A stretch of DNA of 64,000 nt, taken from Arenimonas terrae (GTDB lineage: Bacteria > Pseudomonadota > Gammaproteobacteria > Xanthomonadales > Xanthomonadaceae). Below, piece by piece: positions 43,574 through 55,011 of this stretch (within the stretch, counting starts at the first letter, position 1; the number at the start of each line of letters is the position of its first letter). The DNA lies in NCBI RefSeq assembly GCF_006265115.1, contig NZ_SMDR01000001.1, positions 496,001 through 560,000 of the forward strand, read 5' to 3'. The notes under the pieces were generated by a model. The model saw only the letters and a program-made list of their open reading frames with translations, ran no database searches and was not told the origin of the DNA. Both the position numbers and the translations under genes were made by a program.

Positions 43574-43834
43574 TTACTGCTTGCGGTTGGCCGCCACGAA
43601 CGCGCTCAGGGCGCGCACGCTGGCGAAGTGCTGGCGGGTTTCTTCCGAGTCCGCGGCCAGGGTGACGCCGTAGCGCTTCTGCAGCGCCAGGCCGAGTTCC
43701 AGGGCGTCGATCGAGTCCAGCCCCAGGCCTTCGTTGAACAGCGGGGCTTCGGAGTCGATGTCGTCCACGGTGATGTCCTCGAGCGACATCGTGGTGATGA
43801 TCAGTTCCTTGATTTCAGGTTCCAGCGCCAACAC
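43574..43834 (-). CDS. Acyl carrier protein 2 (aryl-polyene)
   Basis: The 86-residue ACP has the GLDSIDALELGLAL motif with modifiable Ser41. It starts at GTG 43834, overlapping the acyltransferase end by 20 bases. Two distinct ACPs are normal in aryl-polyene clusters, where one carries the starter and the other the growing chain; which is which cannot be told from sequence. Confidence 0.9.
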   Translation of the reverse strand: MLALEPEIKELIITTMSLEDITVDDIDSEAPLFNEGLGLDSIDALELGLALQKRYGVTLAADSEETRQHFASVRALSAFVAANRKQ

Positions 43835-44591
43835 GTGCCAACTCCGTCTTGAAGGTTTCGCCGAGGTCTTCGGTCAAACGACGCGCCGCCAGGGCTTCGG
43901 CCGCTCCCCCGGCCAGGTACGGCGCGACCGGGATATCGGGCAGGACCTCGATCCGGACGTGAAATCGCCGTGAAGGCACAAGATACCATTTCTCCCCTTT
44001 CCCCAGCGTGCGCGGGCGGCAGGTAATCAGGACGGGCGTCACATCCAGCGCACCCCGGACCGCGATGTTCGCGGCCCCGCGCTGCAGCGGCCCCAGGGCC
44101 TGCCCGCGCGGCGTGCGGGTGCCTTCGGGGAAGATCAGCAGGTTCTTGCCGCCGCGCACCGAGGCGATGCAGTCCTCGATCAGGCCGGCGCCGTTGTCGT
44201 TGAAGATGTAGCCGGTCGCCTTCACCGGTCCGCGCGTGAACGGATTGGTCGCGAGCCGGCCCTTCACGACGCAGTCGGCCTCGGGAATCAGCGATACCAG
44301 GAACACGACGTCGATCAGGGTCGGATGGTTGGCCAGCACCAGCTGGCCGCGCCGGTGCAGCCGCTCGACGTTGAGGATCTCGTAGCTCAGCACGCCCAGC
44401 CGGTGCATCAGGCCGATGTGGCCGGCGAACATGCGCCGGATCAACGCGCGCGCCAGGCGCCCCTGCCGCACCGGATCGCGCACCAGCAGGCGCAGCAGCG
44501 GGAAGACCAGCAGCCCCAGCAGCACCCCGCCCAGCCCGAAGGCCGCGAACGACATCGCCGTGCCGAAGATCCTCCAGGCCCGGTCAAGCAT
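43815..44591 (-). CDS. 1-acyl-sn-glycerol-3-phosphate-like acyltransferase (PlsC family)
   Basis: The 258-residue protein has an N-terminal membrane helix (FAAFGLGGVLLGLLVFPLLRLL) and PlsC motifs: NHPTLID (catalytic HX4D), and FPEGTRTPRG for the phosphate-binding region. It is probably one of the enzymes that attach the polyene acyl chain to a glycerolipid-like carrier. The ATG at 44591 lies 8 bases inside the chain-length-factor end. Confidence 0.88.
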   Translation of the reverse strand: MLDRAWRIFGTAMSFAAFGLGGVLLGLLVFPLLRLLVRDPVRQGRLARALIRRMFAGHIGLMHRLGVLSYEILNVERLHRRGQLVLANHPTLIDVVFLVSLIPEADCVVKGRLATNPFTRGPVKATGYIFNDNGAGLIEDCIASVRGGKNLLIFPEGTRTPRGQALGPLQRGAANIAVRGALDVTPVLITCRPRTLGKGEKWYLVPSRRFHVRIEVLPDIPVAPYLAGGAAEALAARRLTEDLGETFKTELARVGAGT

Positions 44592-45318
44592 GCCGGCGCC
44601 AGCAGCGTCCGCTCTGCGGCGCGCGCAGCCGCGTTTCGTCCGACAGGAAGAAGCGCAGCACGTCCAGGCCATGCGGCAGCCCGGAAGGCGCCGCCACGCC
44701 ATCGCCCGGTTCCAGCGAATAGGTCGGCAGGTCCGCGCGCGGCGGACCGATGCGCCACGCCCAGGCATAAAAGGCTTCCGGCTCGTCGCGGTACTCGGCG
44801 TAGTCGGCCGGAACCGGGCCGTCGTAGACCACCACCAGGACCTCGGGCGCGCCGTCCGCGATCAGGGCCAGCGCCTCGACCACCGCCGCTTCGGCCGCCT
44901 CGGGGCTGGCGGACACGGCCAGGTAGTTGCCGGTCAGGCCGCGCGCGATCGAGTACTGCGCGGCGATCGCGTTGTGGGTAGAGAGGCCGAAGTGGGTCGG
45001 TGACAGCGGTTCGCCCCGGGCCAGGCCGGTAAGCATCTCGAAGGTGCGGGAGATGTCGCCGTGACGGGAGGCGAACACCAGGGGCAGCGCCGCAGCCGTG
45101 TCCGGCTGGCAGCGCCAGGCGACCTGCAAGGCCATGCGCCCCAGTCGTTCCAGGCGCCGGCGCTGCATCGCCGGCATCTCGACCAGCGCGGGCGCGTCGT
45201 CGCCCTGCGGCAGCCGCGGATGGGCGGCCCAGGCCCGCCAGTCCTCCGCGGATTCGAGGCCGGGCGCGAAGGCCGACCAGGCGCGCACACTGAACTGGTT
45301 GTTCACGATCGCGGTCAT
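44584..45318 (-). CDS. Beta-ketoacyl synthase chain-length factor (first gene of the aryl-polyene operon)
   Basis: The 244-residue protein is a truncated KS-like chain-length factor (Ketoacyl-synt_2 type). It has SVRAWSAFAPGLESAEDWRAW at the start and the shortened core THFGLSTHNAIAAQYSIARGL, lacking the Cys-His-His catalytic set. It pairs with a full KS to set polyene length (ApeC role). ATG 45318 was chosen because family members start just before the SxxAWSAFAPGL motif; in-frame ATGs at 45330 and 45360 would add 4 or 14 residues. The gene starts about 60 bases after the tRNA terminator. Confidence 0.85.
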   Translation of the reverse strand: MTAIVNNQFSVRAWSAFAPGLESAEDWRAWAAHPRLPQGDDAPALVEMPAMQRRRLERLGRMALQVAWRCQPDTAAALPLVFASRHGDISRTFEMLTGLARGEPLSPTHFGLSTHNAIAAQYSIARGLTGNYLAVSASPEAAEAAVVEALALIADGAPEVLVVVYDGPVPADYAEYRDEPEAFYAWAWRIGPPRADLPTYSLEPGDGVAAPSGLPHGLDVLRFFLSDETRLRAPQSGRCWRRHA

Positions 45319-45377
45319 CCCCTGCTGCATCACGATGCCCGCCGCGGTGCGGGTGGCCATCTTCCCCCAGTGGCCGG

Positions 45378-45407
45378 AAAAAGAAAAAGCCCGGCGTTGC
45401 CGGGCTT
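45378..45407 (-). terminator. Intrinsic terminator after tRNA-Glu, before the pigment operon
   Basis: On the minus strand a 9-bp stem AAGCCCGGC/GCCGGGCTT (45399-45407 with 45387-45395, loop AAC) runs into TTTTTCTTTTT (45388-45378). It ends the tRNA-Ala/tRNA-Glu transcript. Only about 60 bases separate its end from the first ATG of the aryl-polyene operon. Confidence 0.88.
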
Positions 45408-45423
45408 CTTGGACACACTGCGC

Positions 45424-45499
45424 TGGCGTCCCCACGGGGATTCGAACCCCGGTCGCTACCGTGAAAGGGTAATGTCCTAGGCCTCTAGACGATGGGGAC
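45424..45499 (-). tRNA. tRNA-Glu(TTC)
   Basis: The minus strand folds as a 76-base tRNA: acceptor GTCCCCA/TGGGGAC, discriminator G with encoded CCA (45424-45426), T-arm GGTTCGAATCC, and anticodon loop CTTTCAC giving anticodon TTC. The D-arm (TCTAGAGGCCTAGG) is that of tRNA-Glu. It is the second tRNA of the transcript. Confidence 0.95.
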
Positions 45500-45522
45500 T
45501 TGGACAGCGTGTCTTGAATCGG

Positions 45523-45598
<76 letters not shown>

Positions 45599-45616
45599 AC
45601 CGAAGGAAGAAGCGGA

Positions 45617-45645
45617 AGTTTAGACATGCGCCCCGGACTCGTCAA
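45617..45645 (-). promoter_or_regulatory. Sigma-70 promoter of the tRNA-Ala/tRNA-Glu transcript
   Basis: On the minus strand TTGACG (45645-45640) and TAAACT (45622-45617) are separated by exactly 17 bases, close to consensus, 18 bases before the mature 5' end of tRNA-Ala. The spacing allows a start site a few bases before the tRNA. The -35 overlaps the stop codon of the DUF1249 gene. Confidence 0.8.
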
Positions 45646-46142
45646 GCACACGCCACATTTTTTTCATCGGCGGGTGCCGGCTCGATCGCCGACAGGGTGT
45701 GCGGACCGTGTCCCTGCCCGTCCAGATAGTCCAGCCACTTGTTGAGGAAGCTGTTCATGCGCAGGCGATGGCTGAGCATCGCCTGCACGCTGGGGCGCAG
45801 GCCCAGCACGTCCTGCCAGTGGCGGCCGATGTAGCAGTGGGTGACCTCGGCCTGGCGCGCGTCGCGGTACAGGCGCACGTAGGCGGAGGGGTCGGGCTGG
45901 CCGGTGACCGCGTCGCGCATCCGGTAGCTCAGGCGCAGCTCGACGGTATAGGGATGCTGGTCGAGCACCTCGACCAGCAGGTCCAGGCCACCGGGCACGC
46001 TGGACACGTAGGCGCCGGCAGGCAGCGACTGCGGCTGGAACATGCGGCTCAGGCGCTGGAAGTTCTCGCCGTACAGGCCCATGAGCCAGGCGAACCGGCT
46101 CAGCGGGGGCAAGGCTCGGCGGTGGGTGTCGGTGGCCGGCAT
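45642..46142 (-). CDS. DUF1249 (YqiB-like) protein
   Basis: The 166-residue protein matches DUF1249 in size and content: an LMGLYGENFQRLSRMF start, LDLLVEVLDQHPYTVELRLSYRM, YVRLYRDARQAEVTHCY and LNKWLDYL. Function is unknown. The gene ends within the promoter of the tRNA pair and starts 39 bases after the ppsR stop, so ppsR and this gene may share a transcript. Confidence 0.85.
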   Translation of the reverse strand: MPATDTHRRALPPLSRFAWLMGLYGENFQRLSRMFQPQSLPAGAYVSSVPGGLDLLVEVLDQHPYTVELRLSYRMRDAVTGQPDPSAYVRLYRDARQAEVTHCYIGRHWQDVLGLRPSVQAMLSHRLRMNSFLNKWLDYLDGQGHGPHTLSAIEPAPADEKNVACA

Positions 46143-46180
46143 GGCCCGATGCTAGCACAGCGTTTCGGGCCTTCCCGCGG

Positions 46181-47002
46181 CTAGAACATGTGCCGGTGGA
46201 TGCCCTGCTGGGCCAGCACCTTGCCGGCGATTTCCTCGATCGAGGTGTGGGTGGTGCTCAGCGCCGGCACGCCTTCCTGGCGGAACAGCGCCTCGGCCGC
46301 GGCGACCTCCCGGCGGCAGGTTTCCAGGGTGGCGTAGCGGGAGTTGGGCTTGCGCTCGCTGCGGATCTGCTGGAGCCGCACCGGATCGATGGTCAGGCCG
46401 AACAGCTTGCGCCGGTGCCGGACCAGGCGCTTGGGCAGCTCGGTGCCCTCCAGGTCTTCTTCGGTCAGCGGGTAGTTCGCGGCCTTCACGCCGTAGTGCA
46501 GGGCCATGTAGAGGCAGGTCGGGGTCTTGCCCGAGCGCGACACGCCGACCAGGATCACGTCCGCGTCGTCGTAGTGGATGTCCATGCCGTCGTCGTGGGT
46601 CAGCGCGTAGTTGGTGGCGTTGATGCGCTGCTCGTAGGCGGCGAAGTCGACCAGGCCATGGGCGTGGCCGACCCGGGCCTCCCGGCGCACCCCCAGCTCC
46701 TGCTCGAGCGGCGCGATGAAGGGGGCGAACAGGTCCAGCATCAGGGCTCCGCTCTCGGCCAGCAGCCAGTTCAGGTCCGGGTCGACCACGGTATTGACGA
46801 CCACCGGCCGGCACCCCGCGGCCTGGCCGGCCCGGCGGATCTCGGCCACGGCCGCTTCGGCTTTCTCGACACTGTCTACGAAGGCGATGCGGCGGGTGTC
46901 GAATTCGACGCCGGTGAACTGGGTCAGCAGGCTGTGGCCGATGGTTTCGGCGGTGATGCCGGTGCCGTCGGAAACATAAAAAACCGGTCTCGCGCCCGCC
47001 AT
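46181..47002 (-). CDS. ppsR: PEP synthase regulatory protein PpsR (bifunctional kinase/pyrophosphorylase)
   Basis: The 273-residue protein is a DUF299-family enzyme with [20 protein letters not shown] at the start and the P-loop [11 protein letters not shown]. It phosphorylates and dephosphorylates PEP synthase to switch it off and on. It lies divergent to ppsA with 164 bases between, as expected for a dedicated regulator. ATG 47002 ([13 protein letters not shown]) is preferred over the in-frame 47029 because the family starts just before VFYVSDG. Confidence 0.92.
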   Translation of the reverse strand: MAGARPVFYVSDGTGITAETIGHSLLTQFTGVEFDTRRIAFVDSVEKAEAAVAEIRRAGQAAGCRPVVVNTVVDPDLNWLLAESGALMLDLFAPFIAPLEQELGVRREARVGHAHGLVDFAAYEQRINATNYALTHDDGMDIHYDDADVILVGVSRSGKTPTCLYMALHYGVKAANYPLTEEDLEGTELPKRLVRHRRKLFGLTIDPVRLQQIRSERKPNSRYATLETCRREVAAAEALFRQEGVPALSTTHTSIEEIAGKVLAQQGIHRHMF

Positions 47003-47166
47003 GCCCCGCCCTCCCTGACCACGCCGCACCGCGACGCATGATTCCCTAGCTAATTCAAGCTTGTATGGGGTAGCCCCGGGGTCGCATCATACGCAGCTTC
47101 AAACCCCTCTTGTGGGGGCGCCCGCCGGCCGGCCGCGCCCCTCCCCCGAGCGTAACGGAGCCTGCC

Positions 47167-49538
<2,372 letters not shown>

Positions 49539-49539
<1 letters not shown>

Positions 49540-50435
49540 TGCGGCCGGCGGCGGCGGACGAATTCGGCGCCACCGCCACGGGCCTGCTGTCGCAGGCCAT
49601 GGCCTCGGACTGGCTGCTGCGCATCGGCCTGGCCCTGCTGATCGCCGGGCTGGGCATGTGGCTGGCGCGCAAGCTGTCGCGCGGCCTGGACCGGGTGATG
49701 GGCCGCTTCGGCGTCGAGCAGATCCTGCGCGACTTCCTGCGCAACCTGGCCTACGCGATCGGCCTGATCGTGGTGTTCGTCGCGGCGCTCGACGCGCTCG
49801 GCGTGCCGACCACCTCGCTGCTGGCGGTGCTGGGTGCCGCCGGCCTGGCCATCGGCCTGGCGCTGAAGGATTCGCTGTCCAATATCGCGTCCGGCGTGAT
49901 GCTGATCGTGCTGCGCCCGTTCCGCGCCGGCGACGCCGTGGTGCTGGCGGGCCAGGAAGGCGTGGTCGAGCAGGTGCGGATCTTCCAGACCGTGCTGCGC
50001 ACCTACCAGAACCACGACGTGATCCTGCCCAACAGCCAGATCACCGCCGCACCGATCGTCAACTACACCGCGCGCCCCCAGCGCCGCATCGACCTGCCGG
50101 TCGGCATCGGCTACGACGACGACCTGGCCACCGCCCGCCGCGTGCTGCTGGGGCTCGCCGAGGCGAATCCGAAGGTGCTGCGCGAGCCGGCCGCCGACGT
50201 GCTGGTGAACAACCTTGGCGAAAGCAGCGTGGACCTGGTGCTGCGGGCCTGGGTGGACACCCCGGACTACGCGGCGGTCCGCAGCGAGCTGACCGAAGCG
50301 GTCACCCGGGAATTCGCCCGTGCCGGCGTCTCCATTCCCTACCCGCAGCGCAGCCTGCACGTGTACCACCACGACGCCGAGGGCCGGCCGCTGGCCCAGC
50401 TCACCGCCGCGGTCGAGGATCCCGACCGGGGCTGA
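49539..50435 (+). CDS. MscS-family mechanosensitive channel
   Basis: The 298-residue protein has three membrane helices (LLRIGLALLIAGLGMWLA, NLAYAIGLIVVFVAALDAL, and the pore helix LLAVLGAAGLAIGLALKDSLSNIASGVM). The MscS beta domain follows (GDAVVLAGQEGVVEQVRIFQTVLRTYQN, LPNSQI) and then an alpha-beta C-terminal domain. It opens under osmotic downshock. It starts one base into the ppsA stop, so it shares the transcript. The upstream open frame is a shadow of ppsA. Confidence 0.93.
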
Positions 50436-50459
50436 TCAGCCGCGCGGTTTTCTCGATCT

Positions 50460-52040
50460 TTACCAGCCCCACTTCAATTTGTCATAGAGCGTCGCGAGCT
50501 TCCTGAAATTGCTCGCGTACGGGCCTTTGGAGTACAGCTTCTCCTCGTTATCCTTGAGAAACCCTCGAAGAAGCTCAAGATCAACTTTCTCTTTTGTCAT
50601 GCACGGGATGAATCCCGAGGCATTCTCAACTGTGGCGACTTGAAGGAGATCCTTCATAGACAGATGTCTGTGCTTGAAGAAAACCTGCTGGTATGCCTTG
50701 ACGCGAAAGTCCCTGTAGTCACGACTAACCCATTTCCCTAGGTCTAGCCCGGACTTCTTGTAGTCTTCTTCATTACGTATGCCAGCCTCATGAAGGTACT
50801 TGAAGACGGGGATATTTCGGCTGTTCTTTCCAGCTCGCTTGATGACGTGCTTAAGAATCTGGTCTGGCCTAAAGTTCCCTTCTTCGTGCAGGACGTCGCG
50901 GAAGAGGTCGTTCGCTTCAATTGCTGCATAGCCGACGTCACCGACCCCGTCGTGGTGATCATCCGGTCCAGACTTATGGTTTGTTTGATTGGCGACGCCT
51001 ACTCCAACTAAAAATTCAACATCCTCATGGTTGTCGATTTCATCGTAGTCGACGACGCAAAGCTTGCTTTCAGGCTCAGAAGATGCGACGAGGGCGTAAA
51101 GCTGCTCTTTGCAGTACCGAAGGACACGAGCTGGAATCTTTCTCTTAACTTCACTGAGCGCCTCAAAAAGTGGGCGCAAATCGTCAGTACTCACCAGTAC
51201 CAGCGGAATCTGAACTCCGTCGATCGTCAAGTATGTGTCGGACACTCCCTCAGGGGCGTCTGCCCGCGGGCGTTGGACGAATATCAGGTTTCGTCGAAGT
51301 TGTTCAACTTGTTCTCGCCCAATGCATAGCGCGATTGCTCGAAGCAAAGATGCGATGTTTTCATCTGCCAGGGAGTATCCGATAAAAATTATCGGGTGCT
51401 CGACAAATATCGTAATCAGCTTTGCGGCGAGGTAGGCGTTCCTATCATTAAATTCCCGATAGTCATCTGCGGTCAGAACCAAGGACGATGGTCTGGTTGA
51501 GCAGCCATGGATCTTGTAGATCTCGCCAATTTGTTGAGGATTTGAGAACAGAAGTTCCTTCTGACCAATAAATACCTTGTAACCGGTAAATATCTGCTCC
51601 AGTAACTGATCCCAGTTGGTCGTAATGACTCCATCAACATTTAGACCAGCGAGCATCTCAAATTCTTGGTAATACTTCGACTTCTTTGCTTTCGCTTGAT
51701 CCAAGGTTAAGAGGTAGCGCGAAATTTCTATTCGCAACGCTGAAGTGCTGTCCTTGATTCGCGCTTTTTCTTTTTCCACCGAATCTTTGTAGTCAGGGCT
51801 TGACCACCAATGCTCGTTGAAATCTTTTGCAAGGAGGCCGGCCGCTACAGGAAAACTCCCATCTGCAGCAGCCAAGTAGTACTCGAATGGTTTTCCGCCA
51901 ACGCAGAATCGTGAAAGGAGGCCATGCCAGTCCTCGAGCTCAACATAACGCCTCGAAAAGCCAGATCCAACGAATAGAAACGGACCTGCCTGACGGCTGT
52001 TTAAGAGCTTGACAAGATCGTCCTTCATCAAAGGATCCAT
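50460..52040 (-). CDS. SIR2-like domain protein, candidate anti-phage NAD+ hydrolase
   Basis: The 526-residue protein has a SIR2-like N-terminal domain with GSGFS (25-29), TTNWD (140-144, catalytic Asn142), IYKIHG (His178) and GYSLAD (221-226). Family members with this pattern hydrolyse NAD+ in phage defence. The C-terminal half (about 310-526) has no motif I recognise. The gene is much poorer in G+C than its neighbours (51361-51420 counts 26 of 60; 50101-50160 in mscS counts 46 of 60), indicating transfer. It follows the cyclase gene by 12 bases on the same strand. Start may be ATG 52040 or 52028. Confidence 0.85.
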   Translation of the reverse strand: MDPLMKDDLVKLLNSRQAGPFLFVGSGFSRRYVELEDWHGLLSRFCVGGKPFEYYLAAADGSFPVAAGLLAKDFNEHWWSSPDYKDSVEKEKARIKDSTSALRIEISRYLLTLDQAKAKKSKYYQEFEMLAGLNVDGVITTNWDQLLEQIFTGYKVFIGQKELLFSNPQQIGEIYKIHGCSTRPSSLVLTADDYREFNDRNAYLAAKLITIFVEHPIIFIGYSLADENIASLLRAIALCIGREQVEQLRRNLIFVQRPRADAPEGVSDTYLTIDGVQIPLVLVSTDDLRPLFEALSEVKRKIPARVLRYCKEQLYALVASSEPESKLCVVDYDEIDNHEDVEFLVGVGVANQTNHKSGPDDHHDGVGDVGYAAIEANDLFRDVLHEEGNFRPDQILKHVIKRAGKNSRNIPVFKYLHEAGIRNEEDYKKSGLDLGKWVSRDYRDFRVKAYQQVFFKHRHLSMKDLLQVATVENASGFIPCMTKEKVDLELLRGFLKDNEEKLYSKGPYASNFRKLATLYDKLKWGW

Positions 52041-52052
52041 CCTTATCTTCTG

Positions 52053-54992
52053 TTAGCCGGAGACTCGATTTCGTCCGTTGTTCTTGGCTTCGTACAGGCG
52101 CTGGTCGGCGCGAGACACCAGCCGCTCGTGGTGCGACAGGCCGGTGCGTTCGGCCAGGCCGATGCTGGCGGTGATGTTGAGGCCCGGCGCGAAGTCGCTG
52201 CAGTCGATCGCCTCGATCGCCTTGCGCAGGCGTTCGGCCTGCGCCATCGCCTCGGCCATGCCGGCCAACGGGAACAGCAGCGCGAACTCCTCGCCGCCCC
52301 AGCGCGCCACGCGCTCGTCGCCGCGCCAGCGGCCGACGTTCTCGCGGCCCATCTCGGCCTGCATGACCTTGGCGACCCGGCGCAGCGCCTCGTCGCCGAC
52401 GTCGTGCGAGAAGCCGTCGTTGATGCGCTTGAAGTGGTCGATGTCGAGTAGGCCGAAGCACAGCGCCTGGTCGTTGAGCACGGCGTCCTGGTAGGCGGCC
52501 GCCAGGGTCTCGTCCATGCTGCGGCGGTTCGGCAGGCCGGTCAGCGCGTCGGTGCGCGAGAGCTGTTCGAAGATCTCGCTCTGTTTGCGGATGGTCTCGT
52601 TCTTCTGTTCGAGCTCGGTGTTCTTCTCGCTCAGCGCCCGCGTACGGTCCTCCACCACGCGGCTGAGCTGGGCTTCGCGCGATTTGAGCTGGCTGACCCG
52701 GGCCCGGTACAGGCCGTACAGGAACAATGCCAGCGTCGCGCCGGCCACCGGCAGGAACCAGGCGCGCTGGTACAGGCGCGGCTGGATCTCGAAGTTGACC
52801 GAAGCAGTTTCCGGGCTCCAGCCGCTGCCGCGCTGGGCGGCGCTGACCTGGAAGCGATAGCGGCCCGGCGGGAGGTTCGTGTACTGGGCGTTGCGGCGCT
52901 GGTTGCGCTCGACCCAGCCGTTGTCGAAACCTTCGAGGCGGTAGCGGTAGCGGATCTGCTCGGGCGTGCGGTAGCTCAGGCTGACGTAGTCGAGCTCGAG
53001 CTTGCGCGTGCCCGGCGGCAGCACCAGGTTGCCGTTGGCGCTGGCGTTGCGGTCGTCCACGCGCAGGCCTTCGATCACCACCGGTGGCGGCGCCAGCTGG
53101 TAACGCGGCAGCTGGTCGGGCTGGACCACGGACACGCCCTTGGCGGTGGCGACCCAGATGCTGCCGTCCGCAGCGCGCAGCGCGGCGGGACCGGCGCCGC
53201 CGTTGCACTGGGCGCTGCCCATGCCGTCGGGTTCGGCGAACTGCTGGTAGTCCAGGCGCGGCTGGCGGCCGTCGGCCACGGCCTCCATCTCGTCGCGGCG
53301 CACGTAGACCACGCCGGCGTTGGAGCTGAGCCAGAAGTTGCCGTAGCTGTCGACCACGACCTGGAAGATGGTGTCCACCGGCAGGCCGTGCACCGAACCG
53401 ACGATGCGCAGCTCCTCGCCGCGCAGGCGCACCACGCCGCGGTCGGTGGCGAACCAGACGGTGCCGTCCTCGTCCTCGTGCATGCCGAAGACGTCCTGCG
53501 CCTGTTCGAGCGCGCTCAGGTCGTAGGGCGTGGCCTTGCCGTTGGTGATGCGGGCGGCGCCATTGGTGGTGCCGACCCAGAGGTCGCCGCGCCGGGTCTC
53601 GAACAGGCTCAGGATGAAATTGCGTGGCAGGCCGTGTTCCTCGCGCAGCACGTCGGTCTGGCCGTCCTTGCGCCGCATCAAGCCGCGCGAGGTGCCTACC
53701 CACAGCGTGCCGTCGCGGCCGGCAACCACGGCCCGCACCTGGTTCGAGGGCAGCCCACTCTCGCTGTTCAGGCGTTCGCGCACCGCCCCGCCCTGCCAGC
53801 GCGCCAGGCCGGTGGAATAGGTGCCGACCCAGACGCTGTCGCCGTCTTCGGCCAGGCTGAGGATGGCGTCTCCGGACAGGGCTTCGGTCTGCTCGACCTT
53901 TTCGTCCTGCCAGCGGTCCAGGCCGCGGCTGGTGCCGATCCAGATGCTGCCGTCCTTGCCCTGCAGCAGGGCCCGCACATAGTCGTCGGACAGGCCGTGG
54001 TGGCTGTCGAGCGTGATGAAGGGCGTGTCGGCGAAGCGCAGCAGGCCGGCATTGGTGCCGACCCAGACGCTGCCCTCGCGGTCGGCGAAGAGCGAGGCCA
54101 CGCGGTTGTTGGGCAGGCCGGCGGCGGCGTCGAAGGACTCCAGGCCGCGTTCGCCCAGGCGCAGCAGGCCGCGGTTGACGGTGCCGATCCACAGGCTGCC
54201 CTGGGCGTCGATCTGCAGGCTGGGGATGGCCTCGGCCGGGAAGTCCGGCGTCACCAGGTTGAAGCGCCCACTCTTGCCGACGTAGACGCCCTTCTCGGTG
54301 CCGACGTAGAGGTCGCCGTCATCAGCCAGGGCCAGGCTGAAGGCCGAGCCGGTGGGCAGGCCGGCGTCCACCGAGAACGCCTGCACGCGGTCGCCCTCGA
54401 TGCGCGCCACGCCGTCGCCGGTCGCGACCCATACGGCGCCCGCGCCGTCTTCCAGCAGCGCGAAGGTGTCGTCGGAGGGCAGGCCCTGTTCGGTGCGGAA
54501 ATGGGTCGCCTGGCCGTTGTCCAGGCGTGTCACGCCGCGGCTTTCGGTGGCCACCCAGAGCCGGCCGGCGTGGTCTTCGAGCGCCGCGGCCAGTTCGTCC
54601 TGGCCCAGGCCCTCGGCGATGCCGTAAGTGGTCCATTCCTCGCCGCGCAGCACACTGACGCCGCCGCGCGACGTCGCCACCACCAGCGCGCCGCTGTGGC
54701 CCACGCGCACCGAGCGGATGCCGTTGTCGCGGATCTGCGGCACGTTCTGCCGGCCGAAGCTGCGGAACTCCTGGCCGTTGTAGCGCACCACGCCTTCCCA
54801 GGTCGCGAACCAGAGGTAGCCTTCGGGCGTCTGGGCGATGCCGTTGACCTGGTTGTGCGGCAGGCCGTCGCGCGTGGTCCAGACCTCGCGCGAATAGGTG
54901 GCCAGCGACTTTTCCTCCAGCGCCGCCGCAGGCATGGGCAGCGCGGCCGCCAGCGTCACGAGGGCGAGGATCAGGCGGAGCGTCAGATTCAT
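52053..54992 (-). CDS. Beta-propeller (Reg_prop) sensor diguanylate cyclase
   Basis: The 979-residue protein has a signal peptide (LTLRLILALVTLAAALPMPAAA), about a dozen Reg_prop blades forming two beta-propellers (repeats such as LWVGTSRGLMRR and IWIGTSRGLDRW), a Y_Y_Y domain (about 630-730), one membrane helix (AWFLPVAGATLALFLYGLY), a coiled coil and a GGDEF domain. The active site reads GGEEF (899-903), an accepted catalytic variant, so c-di-GMP synthesis is expected. The upstream RxxD inhibitory site is imperfect (RGDE). The ligand sensed in the periplasm is unknown. It lies 19 bases after orn on the same strand. Confidence 0.9.
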   Translation of the reverse strand: MNLTLRLILALVTLAAALPMPAAALEEKSLATYSREVWTTRDGLPHNQVNGIAQTPEGYLWFATWEGVVRYNGQEFRSFGRQNVPQIRDNGIRSVRVGHSGALVVATSRGGVSVLRGEEWTTYGIAEGLGQDELAAALEDHAGRLWVATESRGVTRLDNGQATHFRTEQGLPSDDTFALLEDGAGAVWVATGDGVARIEGDRVQAFSVDAGLPTGSAFSLALADDGDLYVGTEKGVYVGKSGRFNLVTPDFPAEAIPSLQIDAQGSLWIGTVNRGLLRLGERGLESFDAAAGLPNNRVASLFADREGSVWVGTNAGLLRFADTPFITLDSHHGLSDDYVRALLQGKDGSIWIGTSRGLDRWQDEKVEQTEALSGDAILSLAEDGDSVWVGTYSTGLARWQGGAVRERLNSESGLPSNQVRAVVAGRDGTLWVGTSRGLMRRKDGQTDVLREEHGLPRNFILSLFETRRGDLWVGTTNGAARITNGKATPYDLSALEQAQDVFGMHEDEDGTVWFATDRGVVRLRGEELRIVGSVHGLPVDTIFQVVVDSYGNFWLSSNAGVVYVRRDEMEAVADGRQPRLDYQQFAEPDGMGSAQCNGGAGPAALRAADGSIWVATAKGVSVVQPDQLPRYQLAPPPVVIEGLRVDDRNASANGNLVLPPGTRKLELDYVSLSYRTPEQIRYRYRLEGFDNGWVERNQRRNAQYTNLPPGRYRFQVSAAQRGSGWSPETASVNFEIQPRLYQRAWFLPVAGATLALFLYGLYRARVSQLKSREAQLSRVVEDRTRALSEKNTELEQKNETIRKQSEIFEQLSRTDALTGLPNRRSMDETLAAAYQDAVLNDQALCFGLLDIDHFKRINDGFSHDVGDEALRRVAKVMQAEMGRENVGRWRGDERVARWGGEEFALLFPLAGMAEAMAQAERLRKAIEAIDCSDFAPGLNITASIGLAERTGLSHHERLVSRADQRLYEAKNNGRNRVSG

Positions 54993-55011
54993 GCCGAGGA
55001 CTCGTTGGGGC

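Noticed and set aside
50790-51435. Small plus-strand frames inside the SIR2 gene (possible antitoxin)
   Set aside because: 60-100 codons each, mutually overlapping, no ribosome sites; they follow from lower G+C rather than coding signal.
52031-52044. AAGGAT-CC-ATCCTT inverted repeat at the SIR2 start codon
   Set aside because: A 2-base centre cannot form a hairpin loop, and the arms are short; kept only as a possible operator without support.
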